Of a stretch of 64,000 bases of DNA, positions 36,090-48,588 are shown one piece after another. Position 1 is the stretch's first letter, and the number at the start of each line of letters is the position of its first letter. The DNA is from Hippophae tibetana (lineage: Eukaryota; Streptophyta; Magnoliopsida; Rosales; Elaeagnaceae). The notes under the pieces were generated by a model that was not told where the DNA came from, made no database searches, and saw only the letters and a list, made by a program, of their open reading frames with translations. The stretch is taken from positions 23,336,001 through 23,400,000 of the forward strand of contig CM072806.1 in NCBI GenBank assembly GCA_037013495.1. The letters are read 5' to 3'. A program made the position numbers and the translations under genes.

Positions 36090-37258
36090 TTATGCAATTT
36101 TTTTTGGGAAAATTCCATTAGTTTGGGTATTTTTTAATTCAAGGGATATTTTTATCTTTTTTAGGTTTGTGCTCGATTATCTGATGGTTGTGAAGTGAGG
36201 TGATGTGAACTTCCTCATGGTGTTGTTACCCCACATTCATCTCAATAGTGGGACGATGAATCTAAATTAAGGTATCAAACTACTTTGTAAAAATGTTCAA
36301 TTTTGTATGAGCGTGGAATAACTTGGATTGAGTTTCACGAAATAGGAATCACATATGTCATTAGAGCTCTAGTTTGGAAATCATAGTTCACACCCACAAA
36401 ATTATGTTTCCTTACTCTAGTTTATGAATTTTATGCCAATATTGATCCAAAAATTTGTCACCTTGAGTCAATGAGTTATATGGTTTTGGTTCAAAATAAA
36501 ATAGTTGACATCTTGGTCCAGAGACTCAACATATTTTTGTCTATCACAAACACCAAAGATTTAGGTTTTCACCTAGACCAGTATAGCATTGCCAATGAGG
36601 ATTTTTTTATTGAACTTTCTTGTTCACCCAATGTTGATCTTATGTTCAACAACTATACATTTCGGGTGAATTCACTTCTTTCTATTAGGTTTTGAATAAA
36701 ATGATCTGATGCCATCAAAGCTCTCCTCTAAGATTATCTACATATATGCGAAGATATTATATTGTATTGAAAAATGAATTGCATTTATTGTAGGTACAAT
36801 CATTCAGGATGAAATCATAAACCAATCTCAGATTGTTAACATGAGGATCGATCTTCCTTAAAGTTGTCTCATTACCTAATTGATTCTAGTTATGGGTGTG
36901 CCATCAACAAGGGATTGCAATTTCATACACCTGATAGGTGACATTGAAAAGTCAACCATCTTAAGATCATCTACCTGAACATCAAAGAGACACAAACCTA
37001 CTGATGTTGGTACTAAGAGGAGGATTCGTTGATATTATAGGCAATGGTAGAGCTACAAATGATATTTTTGGGGGGATGAAGATATGGAAAATATGCCTTC
37101 TTTTGAACCTTCTTGTCAGGATTTGTTTGAAAATGAAGTAAGTACAAGAATGGAAGCACTGTCAATAAAAGTGGTTGGTATGGAACAAAGGATGATTGCG
37201 ATGGATGAACGACAAGAGAAAATGTATTCCATGATCAAGGACATTCACTCACAGTAAA
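36090..37258 (+). pseudogene. Env-like / plant transposon domain remnant of the SIRE-like element
   Basis: Landmarks of the putative plant transposon domain found downstream of pol in SIRE-type copia and some gypsy elements are visible. They are YERGITWIEFHEIGI, ALVW, a LVYEFYANI motif, and an open stretch of 74 codons at 36471-36695. The end (about 37090-37258) encodes a predicted helical, coiled-coil-like tail with repeated MEQRMIAMDERQEKM and closes at TAA. Frames are broken in several places. The role of this region in the family is uncertain; envelope function is only hypothetical. Confidence 0.5.
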
Positions 37259-37937
37259 GGTTTCAACCTCTAGGACAATGATTTATCTTTATCTTATTTT
37301 ATTATTTTGTACTATTCCATTGGTTATTTTGAAGCCATTTTATTTTTGACTTTTCATGGTTTGAAGTGTATTTGATATTTTCTTGCTAATGTACAAGGAT
37401 CATATCAAGTAATATACTACATTTGCTTCACCTATTAGTGTGTATTTCTTCTGTATTTTGCTTATTTTCTTGTAATCATTTTTAGATTTCACATTCATCT
37501 TAAAAGAAAATGCAACATTCATACTTGTATTGTTTTTGAGTTTTTTTTTATTCTTATGATAAAAAGTAGGAGAAAAATTGAAACTTTACTTGAAAAATCT
37601 ACAAAAAGATGAGAACTATTTTAGAAGGGTAATTACTTTGAAAATGGAGAAATAATATTTTTGAATTTGTTTTGAAGATTTACACGTAGGGGAAGTTTTT
37701 TTTAATTTCTATATGTTGACTACTCACTCTTATGAACATTCTTTATTTTTTGTTTATATATATATTTAACTAGTGAACAATGAGTCTTTTAGGAAAAAAT
37801 GTATAGTTGTTTATGTTTTTGTCTTTTAGTGCAAATATGAGCTGTCAAAATTCAAGTGAAGATGATTTCACCAGATCATAGGATAGTTCCACTCTATATG
37901 ATCTGGTGAGAGAGAGTTTTTATCACATGAATATGCC

Positions 37938-38502
37938 AAATGGGGGATCGTAAGGTTTAAGAGTATTGACAATATTCATGAACAAAACATCCAAATGAAA
38001 TTTTAGTTTTTTAGGTGAGTCTTTCAAAAATATTTTCCAAACCAACGAATCTATCGAGCTCTAACAAACACATCTCAGGTATATATCTGTTCTTATGCAC
38101 ATTAGATTTCATATTTGATACATAGAAATATTTTACATAAAATTCACCCAATCTATTGAGACATATCTAGATCAATCAAGGTGAGTTGATTGATCGAGAA
38201 TCAATCTACCTTGATTAAAAAGTCCCTAAATTAATTTTCATTTGATGTAGATCAATCGAGGGATTAATGTTCGGTCAATCGAGCACTAGATCGATCAAAA
38301 CTTTAGTAGATTGATCTACCTAGTTTAGAATTTATTTTTTATTACCCTAAATCGATCAAGGATTGGTTAGATCGATTGACCTTTTTGGCTCGATCCATCG
38401 AGCTTGACTTATCGATCGAGCAGCCAAGTTTGAAACTTTAACCCAATTTTTATTCGAGCCAAATGTTTTAATTACTATTTTGTTTCTATTATTTTTGGTC
38501 AT
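37938..38502 (+). repeat. Polypurine tract and truncated 3' LTR of the SIRE-like element
   Basis: AAATGGGGGA at 37938-37947 is followed by sequence matching the LTR at 23220. Alignment stops near 38502, so about 650 bp of LTR is missing. GATCGA/GATCAATC motifs recur at about 38165-38420. Confidence 0.7.
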
Positions 38503-39424
38503 CGAAGATATGAAATTTTTTTAGGTTAATTTATAAAGGAAAACCTAGACCTACAATTTTTTTTTCTTTCAAAAAATGCAAGTCTAGCCTATGGCTTTAC
38601 ACTTGCTATATGTAAATATCTTAATGAAAGTATGTGGTCTATTTAGATCATCATTGTAGATTCTGTACGTGTGAACGTAAAGTTCGCTGTGGTGGCTACC
38701 TTTGTTTTGTGTGCATCTGTAGACTCATGGTGAGTTTTATGGTTCTTCATACACAGGAAGAGTTGAAACACAATGTACGTAAAACTTGTAAATAATATTT
38801 CATATTTTCGATTGAGGAAAAGTTAAAAAAACAATCTAAACTGTGAAGATAATTTGTATCTTGAATTAAGAAAGATTTTAAATATGTGGTATTTTATACA
38901 AGGAAATATTTTTGGATACACGTGAACATTAACACATTGATTAGACTTAGGTGGGACTTGAACTACTTTACTTGATAATTTAACATTTTGAGTTGCACTC
39001 CAAAATTCCTCAAAAATATTTATAAAAAAATCATTAAACAAAAGTGTTAATAGTTATGCCATAAGAAATTTTATTCCAATATATTTATGTATAAAAAGAG
39101 TCATCTTTGGTCGTTATTCTTCTATTTTTTTAATTTATGTTTTTATTCTATATCAATAAATACTAAAATTTTCATATAGTAAATATTCGTGCATTTTCAT
39201 ATCAATATCATTTCATATCTAATTAAATTAAAAAAAATAGTCAACTAACATACATTAATATTTAAGTAAAATATTCTTAGAAACCCTTATTAAGTTTGAT
39301 TTTATTATTTAATTTATTTATTAAATTAAATTATACAAATTTTATCAATATCAAATCAAATCATACATATTTACATCTTATGTTATTGTTACAAATTATC
39401 ACCCATTACTTATAAAATATTTTT

Positions 39425-39459
<35 letters not shown>

Positions 39460-40080
39460 TTGCTAAAAGTGTATAGACAAATGTTTATTCAGGTTGTCCT
39501 TTAGGAAGAGAAATTTGCAAATAGCTATGTCTCTCCCCCAACTTCTTCTACTAGCCCATTGAATCAACTCTTGTGTTCTTTAGTTCAATTCTCTTGGTAT
39601 CCATCTTATAGAGATTATGTTGAATATATGTAGCTCCTTATTTTTTTTTTAAAAGTATTGTAGTGTGATTGGAAACTGCTTGCTAATTTTTCTTCAAGAA
39701 AAGTGTATATAATCACTTTGTTATCTCCTTCCCAGTTCACAGATTGATTGTTATACTAGAGAAAATATTTAAACGCTTCCAAAAAAGCTGAAACTTCTGC
39801 TTATTCAAATGGAAGTAGAGTTGATATCCACTTCTTGAGGTAGGAAAGTGCCAGGTTGAATGATCTTGCGAGGTTCCTCTTTTGATAAGAAGTCTGGTCT
39901 TTTTTGATAGCTTAATCAATAGAACATGCCTCTTTTTAAGGCAACCTCTTACTTGGACGCTTTGAAGAGTGTCTTGCAAGCATCTTCCTATTCTCTTTCG
40001 AATCCCGAAGTTTGAAGAACCACCAAAACCCTAAGTATCACCACCATAAATCATTGTGCTAGGCATATACCTTAAAACCC
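38503..40080. other. Region without recognisable gene
   Basis: The short open frames here have no known domain. It contains the (TA)n tract at 39433-39459. The right part may be 5' flank of copia D, but I found no matching LTR. Confidence 0.45.
39433..39459. repeat. (TA)n microsatellite
   Basis: Pure alternating TA run after a short (TG)n. Confidence 0.9.
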
Positions 40081-40084
40081 AAAA

Positions 40085-41030
40085 GTCCTAGATTTTCCTA
40101 CTTGAATGGAAGTTCTAGAAATTATCGAAGGCTTTCGAAACTAAGTGCATATTGCAAATCAAATTCCTTAACCACATATCACCAACCACTACCCAATAAA
40201 ACTTTTTTTTTCTCAAGCATTGCCTTGAATGTGTCAAACTACATCATATGGGCCCTCCTCGGATGTGAATTGGAGCATGAGAAAAATTTGGCTATTTGAT
40301 TGGAATAACGGTTGGGAAATAGGCAATGAAGAAGTAAAAAGTTGGCTCATTGATTCCATGAAGCCATCCTTTATGAATTAGTACATATGTTTTCCTATCG
40401 TAAAGGATGTTTGGGATACTATTTAGAAGAGATTCTATAATGTTTCAATTAAGACTCACATTTTTGAATTACATAAGAAGTTATTTGAATAAAATTATAA
40501 TGTTAAGTCTCTTTCTACCTACGACAATGAACTTGTGGGTACATTTTAGGAGATTGATCAACTCATGGCCTCTCAGACCAACACCATTGTTGTAATGATT
40601 CAAGAGGCATCAACAATGGCTCAAATGTGAGTCCATATGTTTCTGAGTGGGATCAACTCAAAATATGATCAAATGCATAGTGAGATTCTATTCAAGGACC
40701 CAAAATTTGATTTAAAATGGAGTTATGCCTATGTTAGAAAGGTGTAATCTGACAAAAAAGCTATGGGTTACTCCACTGAGTCTTCTGTTATGGTTGTTCA
40801 ACATAGGCCAAGTCCTCATCCTTGTCGACCCACAAGAAAACCATATAGATCGATGGTTCACAAATGTACTCATTATGGAGACATTAGCCACTCCATAAAA
40901 TGATACTATGAAGTCATTGGTTATCTAGATTGATGGGATTTCATCAAGAAACCTCAAAAGAACTTGGACAAAGTTACAGGTGCTGTTACAGAGGAAGAAA
41001 ACCTACCAAGTTCCTTTTGTTAATGTAGCA
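40085..41030 (+). pseudogene. copia D gag remnant
   Basis: Segments such as SNYIIWALLG and DVWDTI-like sequence, a FELHKKL-like helix region and a zinc-knuckle relic near 40860-40920 match the gag of RE1-type copia elements when frames are switched. No open stretch exceeds 65 codons. Confidence 0.55.
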
Positions 41031-41039
41031 CATTCAAGT

Positions 41040-42420
41040 ATGAATTATAAGACATCTATGAGGATAATTGATACAAATGTATCAGATCACATGACTAATG
41101 ACTAGCCTCTTGAAAACATTTAGCTCTTCCTCTCAAAGTATTGTGTCAATAGCTAATGGTACTCCAACTTTGGTTACTAGAGAAGGTTATATTTTTTTAT
41201 CTAATATACTGACGCTTGATTATGTGCTAGTTATTCCATCTTTGGCATATATGTTTCATCTGTGAGCCAAATTATTTTGGATCTTGAATGTATTATGACA
41301 TTCTATCCATCTTTCTATGTGTTTTAGGACATTATGAATTGGTGGATTCTTGATTATGGTATTAGATGGGGAAAACTCTACTATCTGGATTTGATAGATA
41401 GTAGATAGCACAAGTTATGTCATTCGAGTCAAGACAATCAAACCAGTGGAGTAGAAAGTGCTAAGGTAGTTGTATGGCATCATCATTTAGGACATTTCTA
41501 TTTCAATTATCTTAAGAAGTTGAAACCTTATTTGTTTTTGATTGTGAATGAGTCCATTTTTCATTGTAGTGTTTGTGAACTAGCTAAGAGCCATTTTATT
41601 TCATATTCTCCAAGTCTTAATACATTTAGAAAGATTGACTCTGATGTTTGGGAGCCTGCCAAGGTTATGTGACTTTTATTGATGAATGTAATCAAATGAC
41701 TTGGGGTGACTTTTATTGATGAATGTAATCAAATGACTTGGGTTTTATTGTTAAAAAACATGAGTAATGTGTTTGCTATGTTTAACGAGTTTCAAAAAAT
41801 TGTTACTACTCATTATCAACAATCCATCAAAGTCTTAGTCTGAAAATGGTAGAGAATTTGTTAATGGTCCCATGATAGATTTTCTATATTCTTATGGAAT
41901 TCATCATCATACCTTTTACCAATATACTCGTTAACAAAATATATTCACATAATGGAATAATAGATAGTTGTTGGAAGTTATTCTTGCCTCTTTGTTTGGC
42001 ATGAATGTGCCTTATTTTTATTAGGGAGAAACGGTTAAGTCAATAATATATCTCATCAGTTGTACTCTTTTTCTAGTAATTGAGTTTCAAAATCCCCAAT
42101 AGAAACTCCAATAATTTTTGTCTGCTCTTTCTATGCCTAATTTGGAGCCCCCGAGTATTTGGATGCATAGTTTATGTCCATATTCCCAACATTAATGTAG
42201 TAAGCGTGATTAGTGTTCTAAGAAGTGTATTTTTTTGTTATATGGAGTTCCAAAAGGGTTACATTGTTATGATATGCTCACAAATACAATTCATGTTCCT
42301 TTTGATGTTTCCTTAATCCGAGTCTTATTACTTAGGGGGAGTTTCCCGGTCTTCCTTTCTGAGGAAGAGAGAGGATGTCAAGGGAATCGTCAACCTATCT
42401 TTATGTTTGAAGAATTTTAA
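41040..42420 (+). pseudogene. copia D protease and integrase remnant
   Basis: The protease box reads DTNVSDHMT near 41070 instead of DSGATDHM, so the catalytic D-S/T-G triad is broken. The pre-integrase segment VVWHHHLGHFYFNYLKKL lies near 41470-41525, and integrase core fragments follow to about 42050. The C-terminal segment with VFGCIVYVHIP is at 42150-42190. A 37-bp duplication in the core shifts the frame (41670-41742). Confidence 0.7.
41670..41742 (+). repeat. 37-bp tandem duplication inside integrase
   Basis: TGACTTTTATTGATGAATGT and the following 17 bases occur at 41670 and again at 41707 without change over 36 bases. Because 37 is not a multiple of three, it breaks the frame. Confidence 0.9.
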
Positions 42421-43770
42421 GAAATAGAGAATTTGAAGGCTTATTTTGAAGGATAGGACAACGAAGATCAATCTCAACCAAAAGTGAGACCATTCTTAAC
42501 ATTGATGGATGAGCCTAAAAGGGTTGTTATCAATTACAATGAAGTTATTATATTAGGGGATGATCTGTCTTAAGAAATAATAAGACTACTCTCAGACACT
42601 GAGGATGCTAAAATTCCTATGTCTAATGAAGACCATACAGCGCAGGATGTGAGATTTTTTCGATGCATCTGAAGATGGTAAACAAGACATTCCCCCTTCT
42701 ACATCACCAATAGAATAATTTTCTCAAAATGATCCACTTCAGGTATGTCCCAATTTAGATAAGCCTTTTGCAATAGAAATTGTAGAACCTAGGAGGTCAC
42801 ATAAGGATACCAAAGGTCTTCCAAAAAATTAGTACGAACCAAATATAAAAGCCAAACCTAAATATCATGTTGCTAGTTTTATGTCTAACCATTGCACTTG
42901 TTGTTGATCAATTATACACTGTATATATTCGTAGTAATGTACATGATTCTTTCAAGGATCTGAATTGGACAAAGGCAATGAATGAAGAGTTGGAAGCTTT
43001 ACAAAATAAACCGTAGTAGGATATTGGGTCCATGCCTAAGGAAAAAAGACTGTAGGATGTCGATGGTTATTCACACTGAAGCTCAAGGTTGATAGGAGCA
43101 TTGATAGATAAAAAGTCAGATTGGTTGCTAAGGGTTATATTTAGATCTATGGGATTGGTTTTGAAGAAACCTTTTGCATCATTAACAAAATCAATACTGT
43201 TCAAATTCTTATTTCACTTGTTGGAATACAGATTGACCCTTACACCAGTTTGATGTAAAGAATGTTTCTCAATGAAAATTTGGAGGAATAAGTATATATA
43301 GATGTTCCCTTATGAGTTAAGTGTAAACAATGCGATGTTGGAAAAGTGTATAAGTTAAAGAAGTCTTTAAATGGATTGAAATAGTCATTGAGAGCTTGGT
43401 TTGGAAGATTATCCAAAGCAATGAGAATTTTTAAATATAGATAGAGTAACTATGATCATACCTTATTTATCAAGCGCAATAATGATAAGATTATAACTTT
43501 GATAGTGTATGTTGGTGATATAATTGTCACTAGAGATTATTTGAGAGATTTAATTGAACATCTACAAAGATATCTTTCAAAAGAGTTTGAGTTGAAGGAC
43601 TTAAATAGTTGAAATACTTTTAGGTATTAAATTCTCAAGATCAAAGAGAAGAATCTCATTGTCACAAAGGAAGAATATTCTATATTTATTAATTGAAATT
43701 TGGACGCTCAAGTGCAAACCAATTGAGAAACTAATTGAGATTAACCAAAAGTTTTCCATTTACTCTAATC
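42421..43770 (+). pseudogene. copia D linker and reverse transcriptase remnant
   Basis: After a decayed acidic linker, DLNWTKAMNEELEAL near 42955 starts the reverse transcriptase. FDVKN-like and LKWIETVIESLVW-like regions follow in shifting frames. The active-site box at 43508-43519 reads YVGD, losing the first catalytic Asp. YLSKEFELKDL follows. Confidence 0.7.
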
Positions 43771-44345
43771 AAGTATTGATTGATAAATGAAGATACCAAC
43801 ATTTAGTAGGAAGATTAATTTATCTCTCTCATATTAGACTTGACATTGCTTATGCTATTATTATGGTCAGTTAGTTCATGCATTGTCCTAGCAAAAAGCA
43901 TATGGTTAGAATGTATCATATTCTAAGGTATTTGAAGATGGCACCAGGTAAAGGCTTGATGTTTATGAAAAAAAATGAACTGGAAGTTACAGGATACACT
44001 GACGTAGATTGGGCGAGTGATAAGACTAGTTGAAGATCTACATTTGGATATTTCACCTTTGTTAGGAAGAACCTTGTTACTTGGCGTAGTAAGAAGAAAA
44101 ATGTTGTTACAAGGTCAAGTGCAGAGGCAGAATATTGAGGTATGGAACATGGAGTATGTGAAATATTGTGGATCCCTCGTGTTATGAAAGAACTAGGTTT
44201 TAAACTCTAAAAGCCTATAGACTTGCATTGTGATAATATAGTTGCTATTAGGATTGCTCATATTCCCATTTAACATAACAAAACTAAGCATGTGAAAGTT
44301 GATCGCTACTCCATTAAAGAGAATTGGGATAGAAGGATTATTTTT
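43771..44345 (+). pseudogene. copia D RNase H remnant
   Basis: RYQHLVGRLIYLSHIR leads in, then GYTDVDWASDKTS (catalytic Asp), TFGYFTFV, LVTWRSKKKNVVTRSSAEAEY followed by a stop, and DLHCDNIVAI. Stops at 44032, 44137 and later abolish the frame. Confidence 0.8.
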
Positions 44346-44402
44346 TTCCCATTTGTATCCTCAAAAGAACAATCAATAGATTGATATCTATGTTTCAAAT
44401 TG

Positions 44403-44685
44403 AGGGAGAGTATTAAATCATTGTAAAGATTATTTTCTAATTCATCACTTATTCTTTCCTTATTTATATAGTTAATAACTATAATCATTTACTCGTGCGG
44501 GTTTTTTTTTATATGCATAGTTGATATGTTATATATTTATGGTATTTTATACCCTATAATTAGTTAGATTTTTTTTCCATTTAAAATACCTATTTTATCA
44601 ATATATGTACCTTCAATTATAGAAGAATAATATATGGAAGTATTTCCAAATCCTTTATTCTCTTATTCTTTTATTTTTCCCAACA
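44403..44685 (+). repeat. Polypurine tract and 3' LTR of copia D
   Basis: GAGGGAGAG precedes an LTR starting TATTAAATCATTGTAAAG (probably from TGTT...) at 44411 and ending CCCAACA at 44685. No partner copy was found. Confidence 0.6.
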
Positions 44686-45189
44686 TAAGGTAAATGAATG
44701 TCTGCCTAATATAATATAAATGAGACTCTCACTTCTGCAGACAGGTCATGGTTATAGGCTTATAGCATCGAATAAAAAATAGAGTTTCAGTTTTTTCCTC
44801 TTTTTTAAATTAACTAACTGAAATTGATCTTCAAAAAACAGAACATTACTGGTTTTTCTTTTGTGATGTTTTTTTTCTTTCAATTTACATTATACCTTTG
44901 GGGAGCAACTTGACACAGAGTCAAAGACACAACAGTGTAAAGGTTTAGCTTTAATTGTAAGTAAAGCCTTGAAAAGAAAACATAATAATAACCAATTAAT
45001 GAAGTAATGATCATAACAATTATAACCAGCATTTACCAGAGGAAAACAGAACCCCTTGATTGAGTTCATGATTAATGTAGTTGTTCATATTATAAAGCAT
45101 ATACGAGCTTTCATTTTTACTTCTTTTTTTCCTACGTATAAGAATAGAAAGTTGTTCTTTTCTAGTTTGTGTAATTCAGTTATAAAGGT
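44686..45189. other. Region without recognisable gene
   Basis: AT-rich sequence between the copia D LTR and the LINE 3' region. It may include the LINE 3' tail, but no poly-A end or target duplication is clear. Confidence 0.4.
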
Positions 45190-45199
45190 TCCCAAGGAA

Positions 45200-45475
45200 T
45201 AAAAAGGAATGTTGCTGGCCAAACTTTGAGAGCTTGCCTATTGGATCATATTATGTACTTGCATGTTTAAATCTCTTGGGATCTATTTAATAGAAAGTAT
45301 GGAGAATTCACTGAGATGCTTGAGTGATTCGTTGAGTATATTTTAAGAGTTTAGATTGAGTAGAGATCATTTTTCTTGATTAAATGCATCAATTATCATT
45401 TTTGCATCTCCCTCTATGTAAATTGCTTTAATTTTCTACTTTAAAGCATGTTGAATGACTCTGTTTAAAGCTTTG
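45200..45475 (-). pseudogene. LINE RNase H remnant
   Basis: Minus-strand ALNRVIQHALK, stop, KIKAIYIEGDAKMIIDAFNQ matches the plant LINE RNase H domain, including the EGD segment with a catalytic Asp. A decayed tail with IPRDLN...VHNMIQ follows. Confidence 0.6.
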
Positions 45476-45779
45476 CTTCTTTGTTAGATAAAGTTGTAGA
45501 GTAACCAATCTACTAAAAGATTATTCATCCATAATGATTAGTTATCATAGATTATTCTACTTTCCTACTTTCCTTGTGTCTATCCAACATCAAACTTTAT
45601 TTTAATAATATTTCTAGAGAGAAGTTGCAATGAATTTGGTATAATATAACTTTCTCTGTTTACTTCGATCTCATTCTTTTCTTCCTTTCCTTTTAGCATT
45701 TGTGAAAACTCATCAATTCTCTGAACATTTTGTTTATTTGGAACTAATTGTCAATCTTTTGAAATAAAAGCTACTTGAA

Positions 45780-46360
45780 AAGGAGATATATGATCTTTTA
45801 AATAAGCTCTCAATCTTTTGAAAGTAATATAGCTATAATTTTATAGATAACATTACACAGACTTATTAATCTCTAGTCAGAAACACCTTGAAGAATATTA
45901 ACTTTTAAAATCAGTGTAATATAAGTTTGATTTAAACTGAGCTGTAATTCCTCTTTTATGATAAAATTTCGAACCTCTGAGCTTACTTGGCCACCAATTA
46001 TATTCCAGTATTTTTTATAGAAAAATACAAGATACCTATCAGATCCTGGAGCTTTTAATGGATACATATCCTAAAGTGCTTTCTTTATATACGAGGGTAA
46101 AGGTATACTTACAATATGGGAATTTTGTGCCTCAGTGATTACTGAAGGAAACAAATCTTCTATTTTTGAATCTTTTATTGGATAGTAGGATGAGAAGTGG
46201 TCCTGATAAAAATCTAAGAAAACTCTCGCTATGCTTTCACTATCCCAAATTGTATTTCCATATTCAAGTTTAAAAAAAAGGGATAAAATCTTGTCTTCTT
46301 TTGATAAGAGTTTAGGTATAATTTTATTTATTTTTTGTATTTTTGTCACCCTTGTTGAAA
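45780..46360 (-). pseudogene. LINE reverse transcriptase N-terminal remnant
   Basis: 46349-46071 has the pre-domain (VFLDFYQDHFSSYY, SIPLPSYIKKAL). 46067-45873 has PLKAPGSDRYLVFFYKKYW and TYITLILKVN, landmarks of non-LTR reverse transcriptase. LISLCNVIYKII follows near 45840 after a stop. The motifs with catalytic aspartates are missing. Confidence 0.8.
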
Positions 46361-46367
46361 CACAATT

Positions 46368-46861
46368 TGTTAAAAATAATCTAAATTTAAATAAAAAATT
46401 GATGAGAAAAATGCTAAATTATGTGACCGTTATTTTCATAATTATGTTATTATTATTTTATGAGTGTTATTTTCATAATTGTGTAAATATTATAAAACTT
46501 TTTTTAACTATAAATAGAGGATAATAGCTCACAGTTTTAAGATATAACTCAACAACTTAGAAACTCTTCTTGGTAACAAACCAAAGAAAAATATACAAAA
46601 TTGTTTTATGAAGTTTTCCGAGAAACATAAATATTTTTGAAATGTAGTATTATGAACTTCATTACTGCAATAAAGCTTTGAGATTGAAAAAAAATTTAGA
46701 CTATTTTATCTTGGGATTATAAGGTTGTATTTATTTGCATAAATTTGGGCAAAATCGTGAAACATCTCAAAGAAAACGACCTAATACATAACTTAAATCA
46801 AACAGTATATTTCTATATATCGTTAATAGTATTCTTATATTGTTTTTATATACTTGTTACA
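46368..46861 (+). mobile_element. Solo LTR of the copia B family in the LINE
   Basis: It aligns with the LTR at 11042-11828 from TGTTAAAAATAAT at its start to TTGTTTTTATATACTTGTTACA at its end, whose last 28 bases match the copia B LTR end base for base in length. It includes TATAAATAGAGG near 46510. Flanks ACAAT and ACGTA do not form a clear duplication. LINE homology resumes on each side. Confidence 0.7.
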
Positions 46862-47061
46862 ACGTAATTCTCTTCCACATTAACTCTTGTTGTTCAAGTT
46901 GTTCATTAATTTATCCCTATAACAATTTTTATAATTGTATCTATTCGTGGATTTGATAATAGGATTTAACAAATTTCAATTGTGATTGTAAGCTATTTAA
47001 TTTCTCATTGATATAGCCAAATTGCTTTTACTCCAACAAGCAAGTTGATTAGAAAGGTAAA

Positions 47062-47307
47062 TGAAGAATTCAATGTTTGAAGAAATAATCAGAAGAAGAA
47101 ATAAACGTTTCTTTCGTATATTTTCTTAATTTGTATCGGATATTTACATTGTTTATATAGACAAATACTAATTACTATTTCACCAACCACCATGATTGAA
47201 TTGTATGATTTACAGCTTGATTGGTAGGCGCCGTGTATATTGGAAAAAATGTTTGGCGTCGGTGCAGTGTTTGTTGAATTGTGTTGCAGTGTTTGTTGAA
47301 TTCAACA
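47062..47307 (-). repeat. 3' LTR of copia E, with adjacent polypurine tract
   Basis: 246 bp; on the minus strand it starts TGTTGAATTC and ends GAATTCTTCA. TTGAGTGGGAG, the polypurine tract, precedes it on that strand (47308-47318). Confidence 0.9.
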
Positions 47308-47314
47308 CTCCCAC

Positions 47315-48290
47315 TCAAGTTGGTGCATAGATGTCTTTCATGCCCAACTTGACTGAAACTTCTGTGAATACTCGATATGAGATTGCTTTAGTGAGGATGT
47401 CGGCCAATTGATCTTCTGACTTAATTTTTGGTAATTCCAATGAATTTTTTTCTAACTTTTCCTTAATAAAAAATCTCTCAACTTCAACATGTTTTGTACG
47501 ATCGTGTTGAACTAGATTATGAGCAATATCACATGCTGCTTTATTATCATAAGATAACTTAATTGATTCTTTAACAGGATATGTCAAATCTTTTAAGAGA
47601 GATTGTAACCACAAGGCCTCACAAAGCCCAAGTGCCATTCATCTGTATTCAGCCTCTGCGCTTGAACGGGCCACAACATGTTGTTTCTTACTTCTCCATG
47701 TTACAAGATTTCCCCCTACAAAAGTGAAGTAGCCTGATGTAGATCGTCTATCATTTATTGATCCAGCCCAATCAGCATCAGTATATACTTCAATTCTAGA
47801 AAATTCTGAGTTCTTAGTGAACAATACTCCTTTTCGAGGAGCAGACTTTAAATATCTCAAAATACGAATAACTGCATTCATATGTTGTTTTCCAGGATTA
47901 TGCACAAATTGGCTGACAATACTTAAAGCATAGGCAAGGTCTGGTCTTGTGTGTGCCAAATACATCAACCTTCCAACAAGCCTTTGGTATCTTTCTTTAT
48001 TTGTTGGAACTTGATCAACCTTGATACATAACTTTAATCCTTCCTCTACTGGTGTATTAGCTGGTTGACATGCCAACATACCGGTTTATTTTAATAAATC
48101 TAAGGCATACTTTCTTTGAGATAAGAAGATTCCTTCTGTTGATCGAGAAACCTCAATCCCAAGAAAATATTTTAAGGAACCAAGGTATTTCATTTCAAAT
48201 TCTTTGGACAAATAAGTTTGTAGCGCTTTCCTTTCTTCAAGATCATTTCCTGTTACTATCATATCATCAACATATACAATAAGTGCAGTG
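47315..48290 (-). pseudogene. copia E reverse transcriptase C-terminus and RNase H
   Basis: YVDD is intact (minus strand, plus positions 48263-48274), in frame with KVNGKITALIVYVDDMIVTG. A stop lies at 48080 after KYALDLLK. The open stretch 48079-47639 then has LVGRLMYLAHTRPDLAYAL, the RNase H Asp in YTDADWAGS, and SSAEAEYR followed by a stop at 47639-47641. The last 107 codons (47638-47315) have LSYDNKAACDIAHN and end normally just inside the polypurine tract. The two stops are the only breaks in this part. Confidence 0.85.
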
Positions 48291-48588
48291 ATCTTACCAT
48301 TGACCTTGTGAACCTGCCAAACCATGCTCTTGGGGATTGTTTCAATCCATATAGTGATTTTTTTAATTTGCACACCTTTTCTCCATGGATTGTGGATTTC
48401 TTGATTCCTGGTGGTAAATCCATGTAGACTTTTTCAATTAAATCTCCATGTAGAAAGGCATTTTTTACATCAAACTGATATAATGGCCAATCTAAATTTG
48501 CAGCTAGAGATACCAAGACCCGAACAGTGTTAATTTTGGCTACAGGTGCAAATGTTTCTGTACAGTCGATCCCATATGTTTGAGTGTA
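48259..48588 (-). pseudogene. copia E reverse transcriptase middle, with internal deletion
   Basis: After a stop following RYKARLVAK the frame continues YTQTYGIDCTETFAPVAKIN and YQFDVKNAFLHGDL to LKKSLYGLKQSPRAWFGRFT. There it jumps almost directly to the segment just before YVDD. About 25 codons normally between these parts are missing, and the frame shifts at about 48300-48320. Confidence 0.8.

Larger units (their letters stand above)
23220..38502 (+). mobile_element. SIRE-like copia element with env-like 3' region, split by nested insertions
   Basis: Homologous LTRs lie at 23220-24420 and from 37948. A primer binding site follows the first and a polypurine tract precedes the second. Gag and zinc-knuckle remains and an env-like/plant transposon domain lie between, in the order expected of the SIRE lineage. 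Almost all of pol is missing. A gypsy element occupies 25305-33985 within gag. All frames are broken. Confidence 0.7.
40085..44685 (+). mobile_element. Heavily decayed copia element D, 5' LTR missing
   Basis: Gag-like sequence, protease, integrase, reverse transcriptase and RNase H occur in copia order, with dozens of stops. A 3' LTR of 275 bp closes it. No 5' partner LTR is visible between 38.5 and 40.1 kb, so the left end is truncated or too diverged. Confidence 0.8.
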
